The translations under genes were made by a program, and so were the position numbers. From Mangrovicoccus ximenensis (GTDB lineage Bacteria; Pseudomonadota; Alphaproteobacteria; Rhodobacterales; Rhodobacteraceae), in NCBI RefSeq assembly GCF_003056725.1, contig NZ_QBKZ01000004.1:293596-335823 (forward strand): a stretch of DNA of 42,228 bases, written 5' to 3'. Below, piece by piece: positions 8,585 to 16,797 of the stretch (the stretch's first letter is position 1; every line of letters starts with the position of its first letter). Under the pieces are notes generated by a model that ran no database searches, was not told the DNA's origin, and saw only the letters and a list, made by a program, of their open reading frames with translations.

Positions 8585-8761
8585 ATGGCCATAGACATGA
8601 AAACGTCCGTCCTGCTGCTGGCCGCGGCCGGCTGGAGCTGCCCCGGCAGCGCCGCCACGCTGGAACGCAGCGATGACGTAGCCTGCCCCTTCGGCTGCAG
8701 CCCGGCTCCGGCCGAAGCGCCCAAAAACCGGGACCACCTCTGCTGGCGCGCTGCCCGCTGA
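8585..8761 (+). CDS. Short hypothetical secreted protein, possibly frameshifted
   Basis: A 58-residue ORF starting at ATG 8585 (an ATG at 8597 is also possible). The N-terminus looks like a signal peptide: Lys after the start, then SVLLLAAAGWSCPGSAA with a plausible cleavage after SAA. Mature residues hold an FGCSPAPAEAP segment. The reading may continue in another frame (TGADGNAIFAVPCGCGHDIRKVA, 8760-8830), suggesting a frameshift or break. I do not recognise a family. It lies between trxB and the sulfatase and has only a weak purine-rich site upstream. It could equally be a chance ORF in a join region. Confidence 0.3.
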   Translation: MAIDMKTSVLLLAAAGWSCPGSAATLERSDDVACPFGCSPAPAEAPKNRDHLCWRAAR

Positions 8762-9087
8762 CGGGGGCCGACGGCAACGCGATCTTCGCGGTGCCCTGCG
8801 GCTGCGGCCACGACATCCGCAAGGTCGCCGCCCGCCTCCGGGCGATTCGAGCCTGGCTCAACGCGACTATCGTCGGGTCCATGACCGCAGATCGGCACCC
8901 TGACCGGGACTTTGCCGCTGCCTGGTGCAGGTGTTCGGGATCGACGATCGAACCGCCGGGCGCGGCGAGACGCCGCCGGACGGACCGAAGGGAAAACGTC
9001 GCTCAAGCCGATGGATTTCCGATTTAATATGTTACCGTATTCCCAGGGCAGCCGCAATTCCGGCTGTTTGAGCGAAGGGAGAGTGAC
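8762..9087. other. Stretch without a recognisable gene (trxB-sulfatase interval)
   Basis: Both strands were read. There is a possible out-of-frame continuation of the 8585 ORF up to about 8880. The last 80 bp become less GC-rich (atttaatatgttaccgtattccc at 9020-9045 region) and probably hold the sulfatase promoter. Nothing else is supportable. Confidence 0.4.
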
Positions 9088-10677
9088 ATGAAATTCGCGA
9101 CACGGGCGGCGGCCGGGGTGGCGCTTGCCATCATTTCCGCAACGGCCCTGCAGGCGCAGGAGACGGCCGAAAAGCCGAACATCCTGGTGATCTGGGGCGA
9201 CGACGTCGGCTGGCAGAACCTCTCGTCCTACGGGATGGGCACGATGGGCTACACCACGCCCAATATCGACCGGATCGCCATGGAGGGCGTCCGTTTCACG
9301 GATCACTACGCGCAGCCCTCCTGCACGGCCGGGCGCGCGGCCTTCATCACCGGCCAGTACCCGATCCGCTCGGGCATGACGACGGTCGGCCAGCCGGGCT
9401 CGCCGCTCGGGCTTCAGGCCGCCTCGCCGACGCTGGCCGAGGAGCTGAAGCAGGTCGGCTACCGCACCGGGCAGTTCGGCAAGAACCACCTCGGCGACCG
9501 CAACGAGCACCTGCCGACGGCGCATGGCTTCGACGAGTTCTTCGGCAATCTCTATCACCTGAATACCCAGGAAGAGGCCGAGCAGCGCGACTACCAGAAT
9601 TTCGGCAAGGAATTCTCCGGCTCGCTCGAGGAGTACGAGGCACAGTTCGGCACCCGCGGCGTGCTGCACACCTTCGCCACCGAGGAGGACGACCCGACCG
9701 AGATGCCGCGCTTCGGCAAGGTCGGCATGCAGACCATCGAGGATACCGGTCCGCTCACCCAGGAGCGGATGAAGAATTTCGACTATGACGAGGTCATCCC
9801 GCTGGCGATCGACTTCATGGCGTCAGCCAAGGAGGCCGGCGAGCCGTTCTTCGTCTGGCTGAACACCTCGCGGATGCATCTCTATACCCGGCTCGACGAG
9901 GACTGGCGCTATGCCGCCGAGATGTACACCTCCGAGGCCGATCTTTACGGCTCGGGGATGCTGCAGCATGATCACGACATCGGCTATGTGCTCGACTGGC
10001 TGGACGAGCAGGGGCTGAGCGACAACACCATCGTCTGGTACTCGACGGATAACGGCCCCGAGCACAATTCCTGGCCGCATGGCGGCACCTCGCCGTTCCG
10101 CGGCGAGAAGATGACCACCTATGAAGGCGGCGTGCGCGTGCCCTCCATGGTGCGCTGGCCGGGCCATATCCCGGCGGGCTCGATCCTGAACGGCATCCAG
10201 CAGCACCAGGACATGTTCACCACCCTCGCCGCGGCGGCCGGCATCGAAGACGTCAATGCCGAGGTGATGGAGGAGAAGAACCAGTATATCGACGGCGTCG
10301 ACAACCTCGCCTACTGGACCGGCGACGCCGACCAATCGGCCCGCAACAGCCTGTTCTACTACTATGAAAGCCGGCTGATGGCGGTGCGGATGGGGCCGTG
10401 GAAGCTCCACTTCGCCACCAAGGAAGACTATTACGACACGATCGAAGGCCGCACTGCGCCGATGGTGTTCAACATCCGCATGGATCCGTTCGAGAGCTAT
10501 TCCAGCACCGACGCCTATGGCCACCTGATGCAGAAGGTGTCCTGGCTGATGCAGCCGATGAACGTGCTGATGCAGGAGCACCTGCAGACCCTGGCCGACT
10601 ATCCGCCGGTGCAGGGCGGGGCCTCCTTCGACATGTCGAACATCGTCGAGGATTTCATGTCGAAGGGCATGCAGTAA
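9088..10677 (+). CDS. Secreted arylsulfatase (type I, Cys-type formylglycine sulfatase)
   Basis: A 529-residue alkaline-phosphatase-fold hydrolase of sulfate esters. A Sec signal peptide covers residues 1-24 ([23 protein letters not shown]), so it acts in the periplasm or outside. The formylglycine site is C79 in SCTAGR (C-x-A-x-R form), metal-binding aspartates are D38/D39 (WGDDVG) and D321-N322 (STDNGPEH). Cys-type sulfatases need a formylglycine-generating enzyme, not present in this window. The start has GAAGGGAGAG at ideal spacing. It is complete, with a hairpin terminator downstream. The sulfated substrate cannot be told from sequence; no carbohydrate-degradation neighbours are visible. 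Confidence 0.93.
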   Translation: MKFATRAAAGVALAIISATALQAQETAEKPNILVIWGDDVGWQNLSSYGMGTMGYTTPNIDRIAMEGVRFTDHYAQPSCTAGRAAFITGQYPIRSGMTTVGQPGSPLGLQAASPTLAEELKQVGYRTGQFGKNHLGDRNEHLPTAHGFDEFFGNLYHLNTQEEAEQRDYQNFGKEFSGSLEEYEAQFGTRGVLHTFATEEDDPTEMPRFGKVGMQTIEDTGPLTQERMKNFDYDEVIPLAIDFMASAKEAGEPFFVWLNTSRMHLYTRLDEDWRYAAEMYTSEADLYGSGMLQHDHDIGYVLDWLDEQGLSDNTIVWYSTDNGPEHNSWPHGGTSPFRGEKMTTYEGGVRVPSMVRWPGHIPAGSILNGIQQHQDMFTTLAAAAGIEDVNAEVMEEKNQYIDGVDNLAYWTGDADQSARNSLFYYYESRLMAVRMGPWKLHFATKEDYYDTIEGRTAPMVFNIRMDPFESYSSTDAYGHLMQKVSWLMQPMNVLMQEHLQTLADYPPVQGGASFDMSNIVEDFMSKGMQ

Positions 10678-10705
10678 GCCCGGGGGACGGTTCCGGAACG
10701 GCAAA

Positions 10706-10730
10706 GAGCGGCCCAAGGGCCGCCCTTTCC
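10706..10730. terminator. Bidirectional terminator between sulfatase and ilvE
   Basis: GCGGCCC-AA-GGGCCGC stem (10708-10723) flanked by CCCTTTCC on the right and, read on the other strand, TCTTTGCC. It sits between two convergent genes and could serve both. Confidence 0.6.
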
Positions 10731-10750
10731 ATGTCCGGGTCGTGCTGCGA

Positions 10751-11620
10751 TCAGGCGCGGACCAGCTTCTCGTAGGTCTCGGCGATGTCGCGGGTCAGCG
10801 CGCCGACCTCGAAATTGTAGCCGCCGATCTCGCCCACTGGGGTCACTTCGGCGGCGGTGCCGGTCAGCCAGCACTGCTCGAAGCCTTCCAGCTCGCCCGG
10901 CTCGATATAGCGCTCGTGCACCGTGATGCCCTTGTCCTTCAGCAGGCCGATCACCGTCTGGCGGGTGATGCCGTTCAGGATGCAGTCCGGGTTCGGCGTG
11001 TGCACTTCGCCGTCCTTGACGAAGAAGATGTTCGCGCCGGTCGCCTCGGCCACGTAGCCGCGGTAGTCGAAGAACATCGCGTCCGAATAGCCCTTCGCCT
11101 CGGCTGCGTGCTTCGACATGGTGCAGATCATGTAGAGGCCGGCCGCCTTGGCATGGGTCGGGATGGTCTCGGGCGAGGGCCGCTTCCACTTGGCGATGTC
11201 GAGCTTGGCGCCCTTCATCTTGGCGTCGCCGTAATAGGCGCCCCAGCCCCAGGCCGCCACGGCCATGCGCACCGGGTTCTTCGCCGAGCTGACGCCCATG
11301 TCCTCGCCGGCGCCGCGCCAGGCCACCGCGCGCACATAGGCGTCGGTCAGGCCGTTGGCCTGCAGCACTTCGATCTTCGCGGCCTCGATCTCGTCCACGG
11401 TGTAGGGGATCGGCATGTCGAGCGCCTTGCCGGACTCCAGCAGGCGCTGGGAATGGTCGCGCGACTTGAAAATGGTGCCGTTATACGCCCGCTCGCCTTC
11501 GAATACGGAAGATGCGTAATGCAGGGCATGGGTGAGAATGTGAACATTCGCATCCCGCCACGGCACCAGCTTGCCGTCCATCCAGATCATCCCGTCGCGG
11601 TCGTCGTAGCTTCCCGCCAT
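10751..11620 (-). CDS. ilvE: Branched-chain amino acid aminotransferase
   Basis: A 289-residue fold-type IV PLP enzyme that makes Leu, Ile and Val from their 2-oxo acids. The PLP lysine is K158 in THAK. The family segments HALHYASSVFEGERAY, DYRGYVAEATGANIFF and LNGITRQTVIGLL are intact. ATG 11620 is chosen over earlier in-frame positions because family similarity starts at MIWMDGKLVPW and GGAAGAAG lies just upstream. It is divergent from petP, with a 172-bp shared promoter region. That region has an ATTGCGCAAT palindrome (11670-11679) and GGTCC/GGACC arms (11682-11696). The ilvE/petPR neighbourhood is typical of Rhodobacterales. It is complete. Confidence 0.95.
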   Translation of the reverse strand: MAGSYDDRDGMIWMDGKLVPWRDANVHILTHALHYASSVFEGERAYNGTIFKSRDHSQRLLESGKALDMPIPYTVDEIEAAKIEVLQANGLTDAYVRAVAWRGAGEDMGVSSAKNPVRMAVAAWGWGAYYGDAKMKGAKLDIAKWKRPSPETIPTHAKAAGLYMICTMSKHAAEAKGYSDAMFFDYRGYVAEATGANIFFVKDGEVHTPNPDCILNGITRQTVIGLLKDKGITVHERYIEPGELEGFEQCWLTGTAAEVTPVGEIGGYNFEVGALTRDIAETYEKLVRA

Positions 11621-11737
11621 CGTCTTCTTCCTTCTTCGTCGTCGGTCTCGGGTCGTCTTGTTTGCGGAAATTGCGCAATCAGGTCCGAAGTGGACCAAAA
11701 ATTGCCAAAAAGCCCGGCACGGCTAACACGATGAGTC

Positions 11738-11766
11738 TTGGAAAGTCAATAACGCTGACATAAACT
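11738..11766 (+). promoter_or_regulatory. Predicted petPR promoter
   Basis: TTGGAA at 11738-11743 and TAAACT at 11761-11766 are separated by 17 bp, giving a start of transcription about 20 bp before the petP ATG. Assigned by consensus and spacing only. Confidence 0.4.
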
Positions 11767-11792
11767 AGCGATGCAAAGATCGGGGGGCGGGC

Positions 11793-12305
11793 ATGCCGAA
11801 GACGAAACTGGCGGTGAACACGACAGGCGAGAACCTGCTTTTCCTCACGGACGAGCAGCTGCGCCATGCGATCGAGGCGATGTTCTTTGCCTACAAGGGG
11901 TTTACCGCGGATCCGGACCGGCTTCTGGAGGAGTTCGGCTATGGCCGCGCGCATCACCGCGCGATCCATTTCATCCAGCGCGCGCCGGGCACGACGGTGA
12001 ACAACCTGCTGAACATCCTCGGGGTCACGAAGCAATCGCTCAATCGTGTGCTGCGCACGCTGATCGAGGACGGCATGGTTGAAAGTCGGGTCGGAACCCG
12101 CGACAAGAGGGAAAGACATTTGCATCTGACGGAGGAGGGCGCGGCCCTGGAACGCCAATTGTCCGAGGCACAGCGGAGCAGGATGCGGACGGCCTTCCGC
12201 ACCGCCGGGCCCGAGGCGGTCAGCGGTTTCCGCCGCGTGCTGGAAGAAATGATGGATCCCGAGCAACGGCGGCAGTTCCGCGGATCGCGAGACAACGGCC
12301 AATGA
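11793..12305 (+). CDS. petP: MarR-family regulator PetP
   Basis: A 170-residue winged-helix protein. The HTH lies around residues 65-110 (APGTTVNNLLNILGVTKQSL, VLRTLIEDGMVESR), with the MarR wing and dimerisation helices on either side. In Rhodobacter capsulatus petP-petR is a two-gene regulatory operon lying by the cytochrome bc1 (petABC) genes; the order and the ATGA overlap with petR are the same here. No petABC follows in this window, because a join interrupts the locus just downstream of petR. The start ATG 11793 follows a G-rich site. It is complete. Confidence 0.9.
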   Translation: MPKTKLAVNTTGENLLFLTDEQLRHAIEAMFFAYKGFTADPDRLLEEFGYGRAHHRAIHFIQRAPGTTVNNLLNILGVTKQSLNRVLRTLIEDGMVESRVGTRDKRERHLHLTEEGAALERQLSEAQRSRMRTAFRTAGPEAVSGFRRVLEEMMDPEQRRQFRGSRDNGQ

Positions 12306-13006
12306 CGGCACAGGCCGACGCCCACCTGCTGGTGGTCGATGACGACGAGCGCATCCGCGGATTGCTGCAGAAATTCCTGGCGCGCCAGGGGTTCTGGGTG
12401 TCGTCGGCGCGCGATGCCGCCCATGCGCGGCGGCTGCTCGAGGGGCTGGAATTCGATCTCATCGTCCTCGACGTGATGCTGCCCGGCGAGGACGGCATTT
12501 CGCTGACCGCCAGCCTGCGCGAGCATCTCGCGACGCCGATCCTGCTGCTGACCGCAAAGGGCGAGACCGAGGACCGTATCCGCGGGCTCGAGGCCGGCGC
12601 GGATGACTACCTGCCGAAGCCCTTCGAGCCGAAGGAGCTGCTCCTGCGGATCAACGCCATCCTGCGCCGGGTGCCGCCGCCCGAAGTCCAGACGGCTTCG
12701 GTCAAGGTGCTGCGGCTCGGCGAAGTGCGCTATGACATCGACCGTGGCGAGATGTGGGCCGGCGAGCAGCTGGTGCGGCTGACCGCGACCGAGGCGAAGC
12801 TGATGAAGATCTTCTCGGGCAATGTCGGCGAGCCGCTGAGCCGGACCCAGCTGGTCGACGAGCTAGGCCGCAGCGAGGGCCAGTCGATGGAACGTGCGGT
12901 CGACGTCCAGATCACCCGGCTGCGCCGCAAGATCGAAGCGAATCCGAAGCAGCCGCGCTATCTCCAGACGGTGCGCGGGGCCGGCTACATGCTGGTGGCG
13001 GATTAG
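12302..13006 (+). CDS. petR: OmpR-type response regulator PetR
   Basis: A 234-residue two-domain regulator. The receiver has D13/D14 acidic pocket, phospho-acceptor D57 (IVLDVMLPGE), T84 and K106 (LPKPFEPKE). The C-terminal winged helix ends in RYLQTVRGAGYMLV. It overlaps petP by 4 bp (ATGA), so the two are translationally coupled. No histidine kinase is present nearby, in keeping with R. capsulatus, where PetR is paired with PetP and not with a sensor kinase gene. PetR there is needed for viability and for bc1 expression. It is complete. Confidence 0.92.
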   Translation: MTAQADAHLLVVDDDERIRGLLQKFLARQGFWVSSARDAAHARRLLEGLEFDLIVLDVMLPGEDGISLTASLREHLATPILLLTAKGETEDRIRGLEAGADDYLPKPFEPKELLLRINAILRRVPPPEVQTASVKVLRLGEVRYDIDRGEMWAGEQLVRLTATEAKLMKIFSGNVGEPLSRTQLVDELGRSEGQSMERAVDVQITRLRRKIEANPKQPRYLQTVRGAGYMLVAD

Positions 13007-13123
13007 CGCGGTCCGGCCTGAACCTGCGGGCGCCGGCGGCACCAAGTCCGGCGGCCGTTCCGCCGCCCTTGAGCTTCGGGCTGCAGATGATGTCGGCTCC
13101 GCAATATGTCCGGGCCGGATGGC

Positions 13124-13339
13124 CTATCCCGCGAGCCACTCCGCCGCGGACAGCCCTGCGCGCCGGCCCGTGGCGAGGCAGGCGGTCAGCAGGTAGCCGC
13201 CCGTCGGCGCGTCCCAGGACAGCATTTCGCCGGCGCAGAATACGCCCGGCCTTGCGGCCAGCATCAGTCCGGCGTCCAGCAGCGCCGCTGCCAGACCCGC
13301 GCCGCCGGAACCGAGCACGAGAACGTCCGGCGCGGTCAC
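13124..13339 (-). pseudogene. Chimeric flavoprotein remnant: N-terminus of an FAD dehydrogenase joined to C-terminus of another flavoprotein
   Basis: A 71-residue in-frame ORF. It begins at GTG 13339, which overlaps the aldo/keto reductase stop (GTGA), and reads TAPDVLVLGSGGAGLAAAL, the first FAD-binding strand-turn-helix of an FAD-dependent dehydrogenase. It then changes at once to LMLAARPGVFCAGEMLSWDA and GGYLLTACLATGRRAG, the C-terminal signature of BaiN/TIGR03862-type flavoproteins (~400 residues). Some 330 or more residues are missing between the parts. They may even come from two different genes: one closing the AKR operon, one convergent with petR. It is non-functional in this form. 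Fragment identities are good; the deletion interpretation is inferred. Confidence 0.7.
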
Positions 13340-14319
13340 GAGAAGCCGATCACCGGGCGCGGGCGGTAGGGCTCTTCGAGGAAGGCGACGTCATCCGCGG
13401 ACAGCACCATCGACAGCGCGGCGGCGGCATCTTCCAGCTGCGCTGGCTTGGTCGCGCCCATCACCGGGGCGACCACCGGGTCCTTCTGCCAGAGCCAGGC
13501 CATCGCCACCTGCGCGGGCTTGACGCCCAGCCGCGCGGCCAGGTCGACCACGCGGCCTGCGATCACCGGCTCCTCCGGCATTTCGGCGGCGTAGAGCGCG
13601 GGGGTATAGCCGTCCTGCGCCAAGCGCTCCGACCCCTGCCCCCAGGGTCGGGCGAGGCGGCCGCGGGCCAGCGGGCTCCACGGGATCACCCCGATCCCGG
13701 CATCGCGGCAGAAAGGGAGCATCTCGCGCTCTTCCTCTCGGTAAAGGAGGTTGAGATGGTTCTGCATCGCGATGAACCGCGCCCAGCCGTTGGCCTTCTG
13801 CACCTCGACGGCCTTGGCGAGCTGCCAGGCGAACATCGACGAGGCGCCGAGATAGCGCGCCTTTCCGGCCTTCACCACGTCGTTCAGCGCCTCCAGCGTC
13901 TCTTCCAGCGGCGTCGCGTAATCCCAGCGGTGGATCATGTAGACATCGACATGGTCGGTGCCGAGACGGCGCAGGCTGCCGTCGATCTGGTCCATGATCG
14001 CCTTGCGCGACAGCCCCGCGCCGTTCGGCCCGGGACGCATCCGGTTGAAGACCTTGGTCAGGATCACCACCTCGTCGCGCGGCACCTGCGCAATGACCTG
14101 CCGGCCCAGCACCTCTTCGCTCTGCCCGGCGGAATAGCCGTTCGCCGTGTCGAAGAAGTTGATCCCGAGTTCCAGCGCCTTGCGGTAGAAGGGCTTGCTC
14201 GCCTCCTCGTCGAAGAGCCAGCCGTGCTTCTGGTCGGGGCCGGTGACGGTGTAGCTCATGCATCCGAGGCAGATGCGCGACACTTCGAGGCCGGAACGGC
14301 CGAGCCGTGCATAGTCCAT
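13336..14319 (-). CDS. Aldo/keto reductase
   Basis: A 327-residue NADP-dependent oxidoreductase of the (beta/alpha)8 AKR superfamily. The catalytic tetrad is visible: D57 and Y62 (FFDTANGY), K89 (ILTKVF) and H130 (YMIHRWD). The cofactor segment IGVIPWSPLARG and the C-terminal GATKPAQL follow. It is close to YajO-type reductases. ATG 14319 overlaps the Rieske gene's TGA by one base; a GTG one codon earlier is also possible. Its own stop overlaps the GTG of the flavoprotein remnant. The tight LLM-Rieske-AKR-flavoprotein packing shows a catabolic operon. The substrate is unknown. Confidence 0.92.
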   Translation of the reverse strand: MDYARLGRSGLEVSRICLGCMSYTVTGPDQKHGWLFDEEASKPFYRKALELGINFFDTANGYSAGQSEEVLGRQVIAQVPRDEVVILTKVFNRMRPGPNGAGLSRKAIMDQIDGSLRRLGTDHVDVYMIHRWDYATPLEETLEALNDVVKAGKARYLGASSMFAWQLAKAVEVQKANGWARFIAMQNHLNLLYREEEREMLPFCRDAGIGVIPWSPLARGRLARPWGQGSERLAQDGYTPALYAAEMPEEPVIAGRVVDLAARLGVKPAQVAMAWLWQKDPVVAPVMGATKPAQLEDAAAALSMVLSADDVAFLEEPYRPRPVIGFS

Positions 14320-15503
14320 CACACCGTCTCCCCGATATGGTCGCGGATATAGTCAGCGAGCTGCCAGACCGGTTTTTCCAGATGGCTGAGCCGTCCGGGC
14401 TGCGCGAGGCGCGAGGCGGCGCCGATCTGCTGCAGCGTGTTGACCTCGACATCCTCGCCCGCAATCACCGCGCCGTTTTCCTTGGCCTTGGCCATCATGT
14501 CCTGGAATTCCGGCAGCTCGGCCGCCTCGCGGCGCACCAGATGCAGCCGCACCCACCAGGTGTCATTCGCGCCGCGCGGCAGGATCGAGGTCCAGCGCAC
14601 CGCGTCGACCGAGGTGCCGATCAGGTTCATCGGGAAGACGTGGTAGAGGCTGCCGGTGCGGATCTGGTCCTCGGTCCAGCCGTCGAAGACCGGCAGGCCG
14701 GATTGCAGGTTGGTCTCGGTCGGCAGGTCCTCGCGCAGCGGATGGCGCAGCGTGACGAAGGCCTGGTCCGGGTCGGCCATGTCCTCGCCCCAGCTGAGGC
14801 GCGCGGGATTGTGCGGCTCGAGCGTGCGGGAATGCGCGCCGATATGGTGGTAGCATTCCATGAAGGTCTCGACCGCAATCTTCCAGTTGAACGGGCAATG
14901 GAACTGGGTCTCGTAGCCGACGATCAGCTCGTCATGCGGAATGTTCGCCCAGTCGCCGATCATCCCCGCCATGCGCGGCGCCAGCGGCTCGGCATCGCCG
15001 GAGAAGTTGACGTAGATGGTGCCCAGAACGATTTCCGAGCGGATCTCGGGCAGCTTCATGCCTTTCTTGTCGAAGTTCCGCGCCTGCTCCATGAAGGGCG
15101 CGGTGCGCAGGTTGCCTTCGAGGTCGTAGCCCCAGCGGTGGAACGGGCAGGAGAAGAGCTTGGCATTGCCCGCGCCCTCGACCACCGGCGCCCAGCGGTG
15201 CAGGCAAACGCGGGAAAGCACGCGGATGCGGTCCTTGCCGCGAACCACGACCAGCGGTTCGCCCAGCACCTCGATGGAGACATAGTCGCCGACCTCCGGC
15301 ACCTGCGCGACATGGCCGACGGCCAGCCAGCCCGGGCGGAAGATGCGTTCGCATTCCAGCTCGTAGAATTCGGGGCTGGCATAGGCGGCGGGCGGCAGGG
15401 TCTCGCTGTCCTCCAGCGTCTGGCCGCGCCCGGCATGGACGGCACGCAGGATCTCGGGCAGCGCCGGGGCGGCCATGCTGCCGATCTGTGCATGTTGGGT
15501 CAT
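14319..15503 (-). CDS. Aromatic-ring-hydroxylating-type Rieske oxygenase, alpha subunit
   Basis: A 394-residue terminal oxygenase. The Rieske cluster ligands are C100-x-H102 and C119-x2-H122. The mononuclear iron site lies in ETFMECYHHIGAHS (H219/H220, H224), with the distal ligand expected in the C-terminal third. Such enzymes hydroxylate or demethylate aromatics, quaternary amines or related compounds using electrons from a reductase/ferredoxin, which is not adjacent here. The start ATG 15503 has GAGGAT upstream and lies 14 bp after the LLM gene stop. The context (flavin monooxygenase, AKR, flavoprotein, facing an ABC importer) points to a degradation pathway. The substrate is not predictable. 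Confidence 0.92.
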   Translation of the reverse strand: MTQHAQIGSMAAPALPEILRAVHAGRGQTLEDSETLPPAAYASPEFYELECERIFRPGWLAVGHVAQVPEVGDYVSIEVLGEPLVVVRGKDRIRVLSRVCLHRWAPVVEGAGNAKLFSCPFHRWGYDLEGNLRTAPFMEQARNFDKKGMKLPEIRSEIVLGTIYVNFSGDAEPLAPRMAGMIGDWANIPHDELIVGYETQFHCPFNWKIAVETFMECYHHIGAHSRTLEPHNPARLSWGEDMADPDQAFVTLRHPLREDLPTETNLQSGLPVFDGWTEDQIRTGSLYHVFPMNLIGTSVDAVRWTSILPRGANDTWWVRLHLVRREAAELPEFQDMMAKAKENGAVIAGEDVEVNTLQQIGAASRLAQPGRLSHLEKPVWQLADYIRDHIGETV

Positions 15504-15517
15504 TTCGGATCCTCGTT

Positions 15518-16005
15518 TCAGCCGACGGCCAGTTCGGGGGTCGTCGCAAGGAGCGGCAGGACCTCGGCGCCGAAGCGTTCCAAGGACCGCGCGGCCATGG
15601 AGAGCGGCATGTCGCCGAACTGGAAGAAGGTGTTGTAATGGGTGATCGGCAGCGCGGCGCATTCGGCGGCGATGCGCTCGGCCACATGCTCGGGCGGGCC
15701 GATGATGATGTTCTGCGCGATCGTCTCGAGCGACGGCTCGTCCGGCAGGGGCGGGGCGTCGATCATCGCGCCGGTCCGCGCAATGTCGCGGCTGCGCAGA
15801 CCTCCGGCCATGCGGCCGACGAAGCGGGCGCAATCTGCGGCCTTCAGCGCGTCCTCGCGGCTGTCGGTGACATGGATGTATTGCTGCACGCCGAGGCGCT
15901 GCAGCGGGCCGAGCCCGGCCGCCTGCCATTTCGCTGCCGTGGCATGGCCCATCTCGATCAGCGCGGGCGAGCCGCGGAACCCGGCGGTGATGAAGGGCGT
16001 AGCGC
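15518..16005 (-). CDS. LLM-class flavin-dependent monooxygenase, C-terminal part
   Basis: About 160 residues match the C-terminal half of bacterial luciferase-like F420/FMN monooxygenases: TPFITAGFRGSPALIEMGH at the left limit, IIIGPPEHVAERIA, and the ending MAARSLERFGAEVLPLL. Roughly 200 N-terminal residues are missing. The similarity stops near 16005, where the sequence changes into the 5' part of livF on the opposite strand. A shorter ORF could begin at ATG 15952. It is the first gene of the Rieske operon. It is probably inactive, since the flavin site needs the N-terminal half. Confidence 0.82.
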
Positions 16006-16797
16006 CGTCCGCTCTTCCGCCACGCCGCCAAGGAGCCGGAGCAGGACGGGGCCGCGCCCGGGCCCGGGCCCGGGCACCCGCCGCTTCTGGCGCTTTCGGC
16101 GGTCCATGCCGATATCGGCCGCTACAAGGTGCTGCAGGGCGTCGATCTCGACGTGCCCGCAGGCGAGGTGACGATGCTTCTGGGCCGCAACGGCGCGGGC
16201 AAGACCACGACGCTGCGCACGATCATGGGGCTGTGGAAGCTGCGCCAGGGCCGGATCGGCTTTGCCGGACAGGAGCTCGGCGGCATGGGGCCGTCCGCCA
16301 TCGCGCGTGCGGGGATCGGCTATGTTCCCGAGGAGATGGGCATCTTCGGCGATCTCACGGTGGCGGAGAACATGCGGCTCGGCGCGCGGACGCGCCGCAT
16401 GCGCCAGGACCGGATCGACTGGCTGACCGCGGCCTTCCCGGCGCTCGGCACCTTCTGGCATCGGCCCGCGGGCACGCTGTCGGGCGGTCAGAAGCAGATG
16501 CTGTCGCTGGCCCGCGTCATGGTCGAGCCGCGGCAGCTCTACCTGATCGACGAGCCGACCAAGGGACTTGCCCCGGCCGTCGTCTCGGTGCTTGTCGGCG
16601 CGCTGAGGCAGCTGAAATCGGAAGGGGCGACGATCCTGATGGTGGAACAGAATTTCGCCGTGGCAAAGGCACTCGGGCAGAACGCGGCGGTGATGGATGA
16701 CGGCCGCACCGTCTGGTCCGGGCGGATGGCGGAGCTTGCGGGCGACGCGGGCCTGCAGGACCGGCTGATGGGGCTGCACCTGGAGGGCCACCGATGA
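16003..16797 (+). CDS. livF: LIV-type ABC transporter ATP-binding protein, start codon lost
   Basis: The frame is open from 16003, just after an in-frame TAG. It carries a full ABC domain from PLLALSAVHADIGRY onwards: Walker A GRNGAGKT, Q-loop, LSGGQKQ signature, Walker B LYLIDEP and the H-loop region ILMVEQNFAVAK. It belongs to the LivF branch (HAAT family). There is no in-frame ATG, GTG or TTG between 16003 and 16129, yet homology begins at ~16081. GTG 16129 would delete the first strand. The native 5' end was therefore removed by the join with the LLM gene. A GGGCCC-rich run (16051-16076) encodes Pro-Gly repeats. It overlaps livH by 4 bp. Confidence 0.85.
   Translation, partial: RRPLFRHAAKEPEQDGAAPGPGPGHPPLLALSAVHADIGRYKVLQGVDLDVPAGEVTMLLGRNGAGKTTTLRTIMGLWKLRQGRIGFAGQELGGMGPSAIARAGIGYVPEEMGIFGDLTVAENMRLGARTRRMRQDRIDWLTAAFPALGTFWHRPAGTLSGGQKQMLSLARVMVEPRQLYLIDEPTKGLAPAVVSVLVGALRQLKSEGATILMVEQNFAVAKALGQNAAVMDDGRTVWSGRMAELAGDAGLQDRLMGLHLEGHR

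Noticed and set aside
8487..8737. Long minus-strand ORFs opposite trxB as a second gene
   Set aside because: Antisense to the conserved trxB frame, no ribosome site and no family features.
16051..16078. GGGCCC-type hexanucleotide run as a binding site or origin iteron
   Set aside because: Only about three short units inside the livF frame (Pro-Gly codons); noted as a possible slippage point only.
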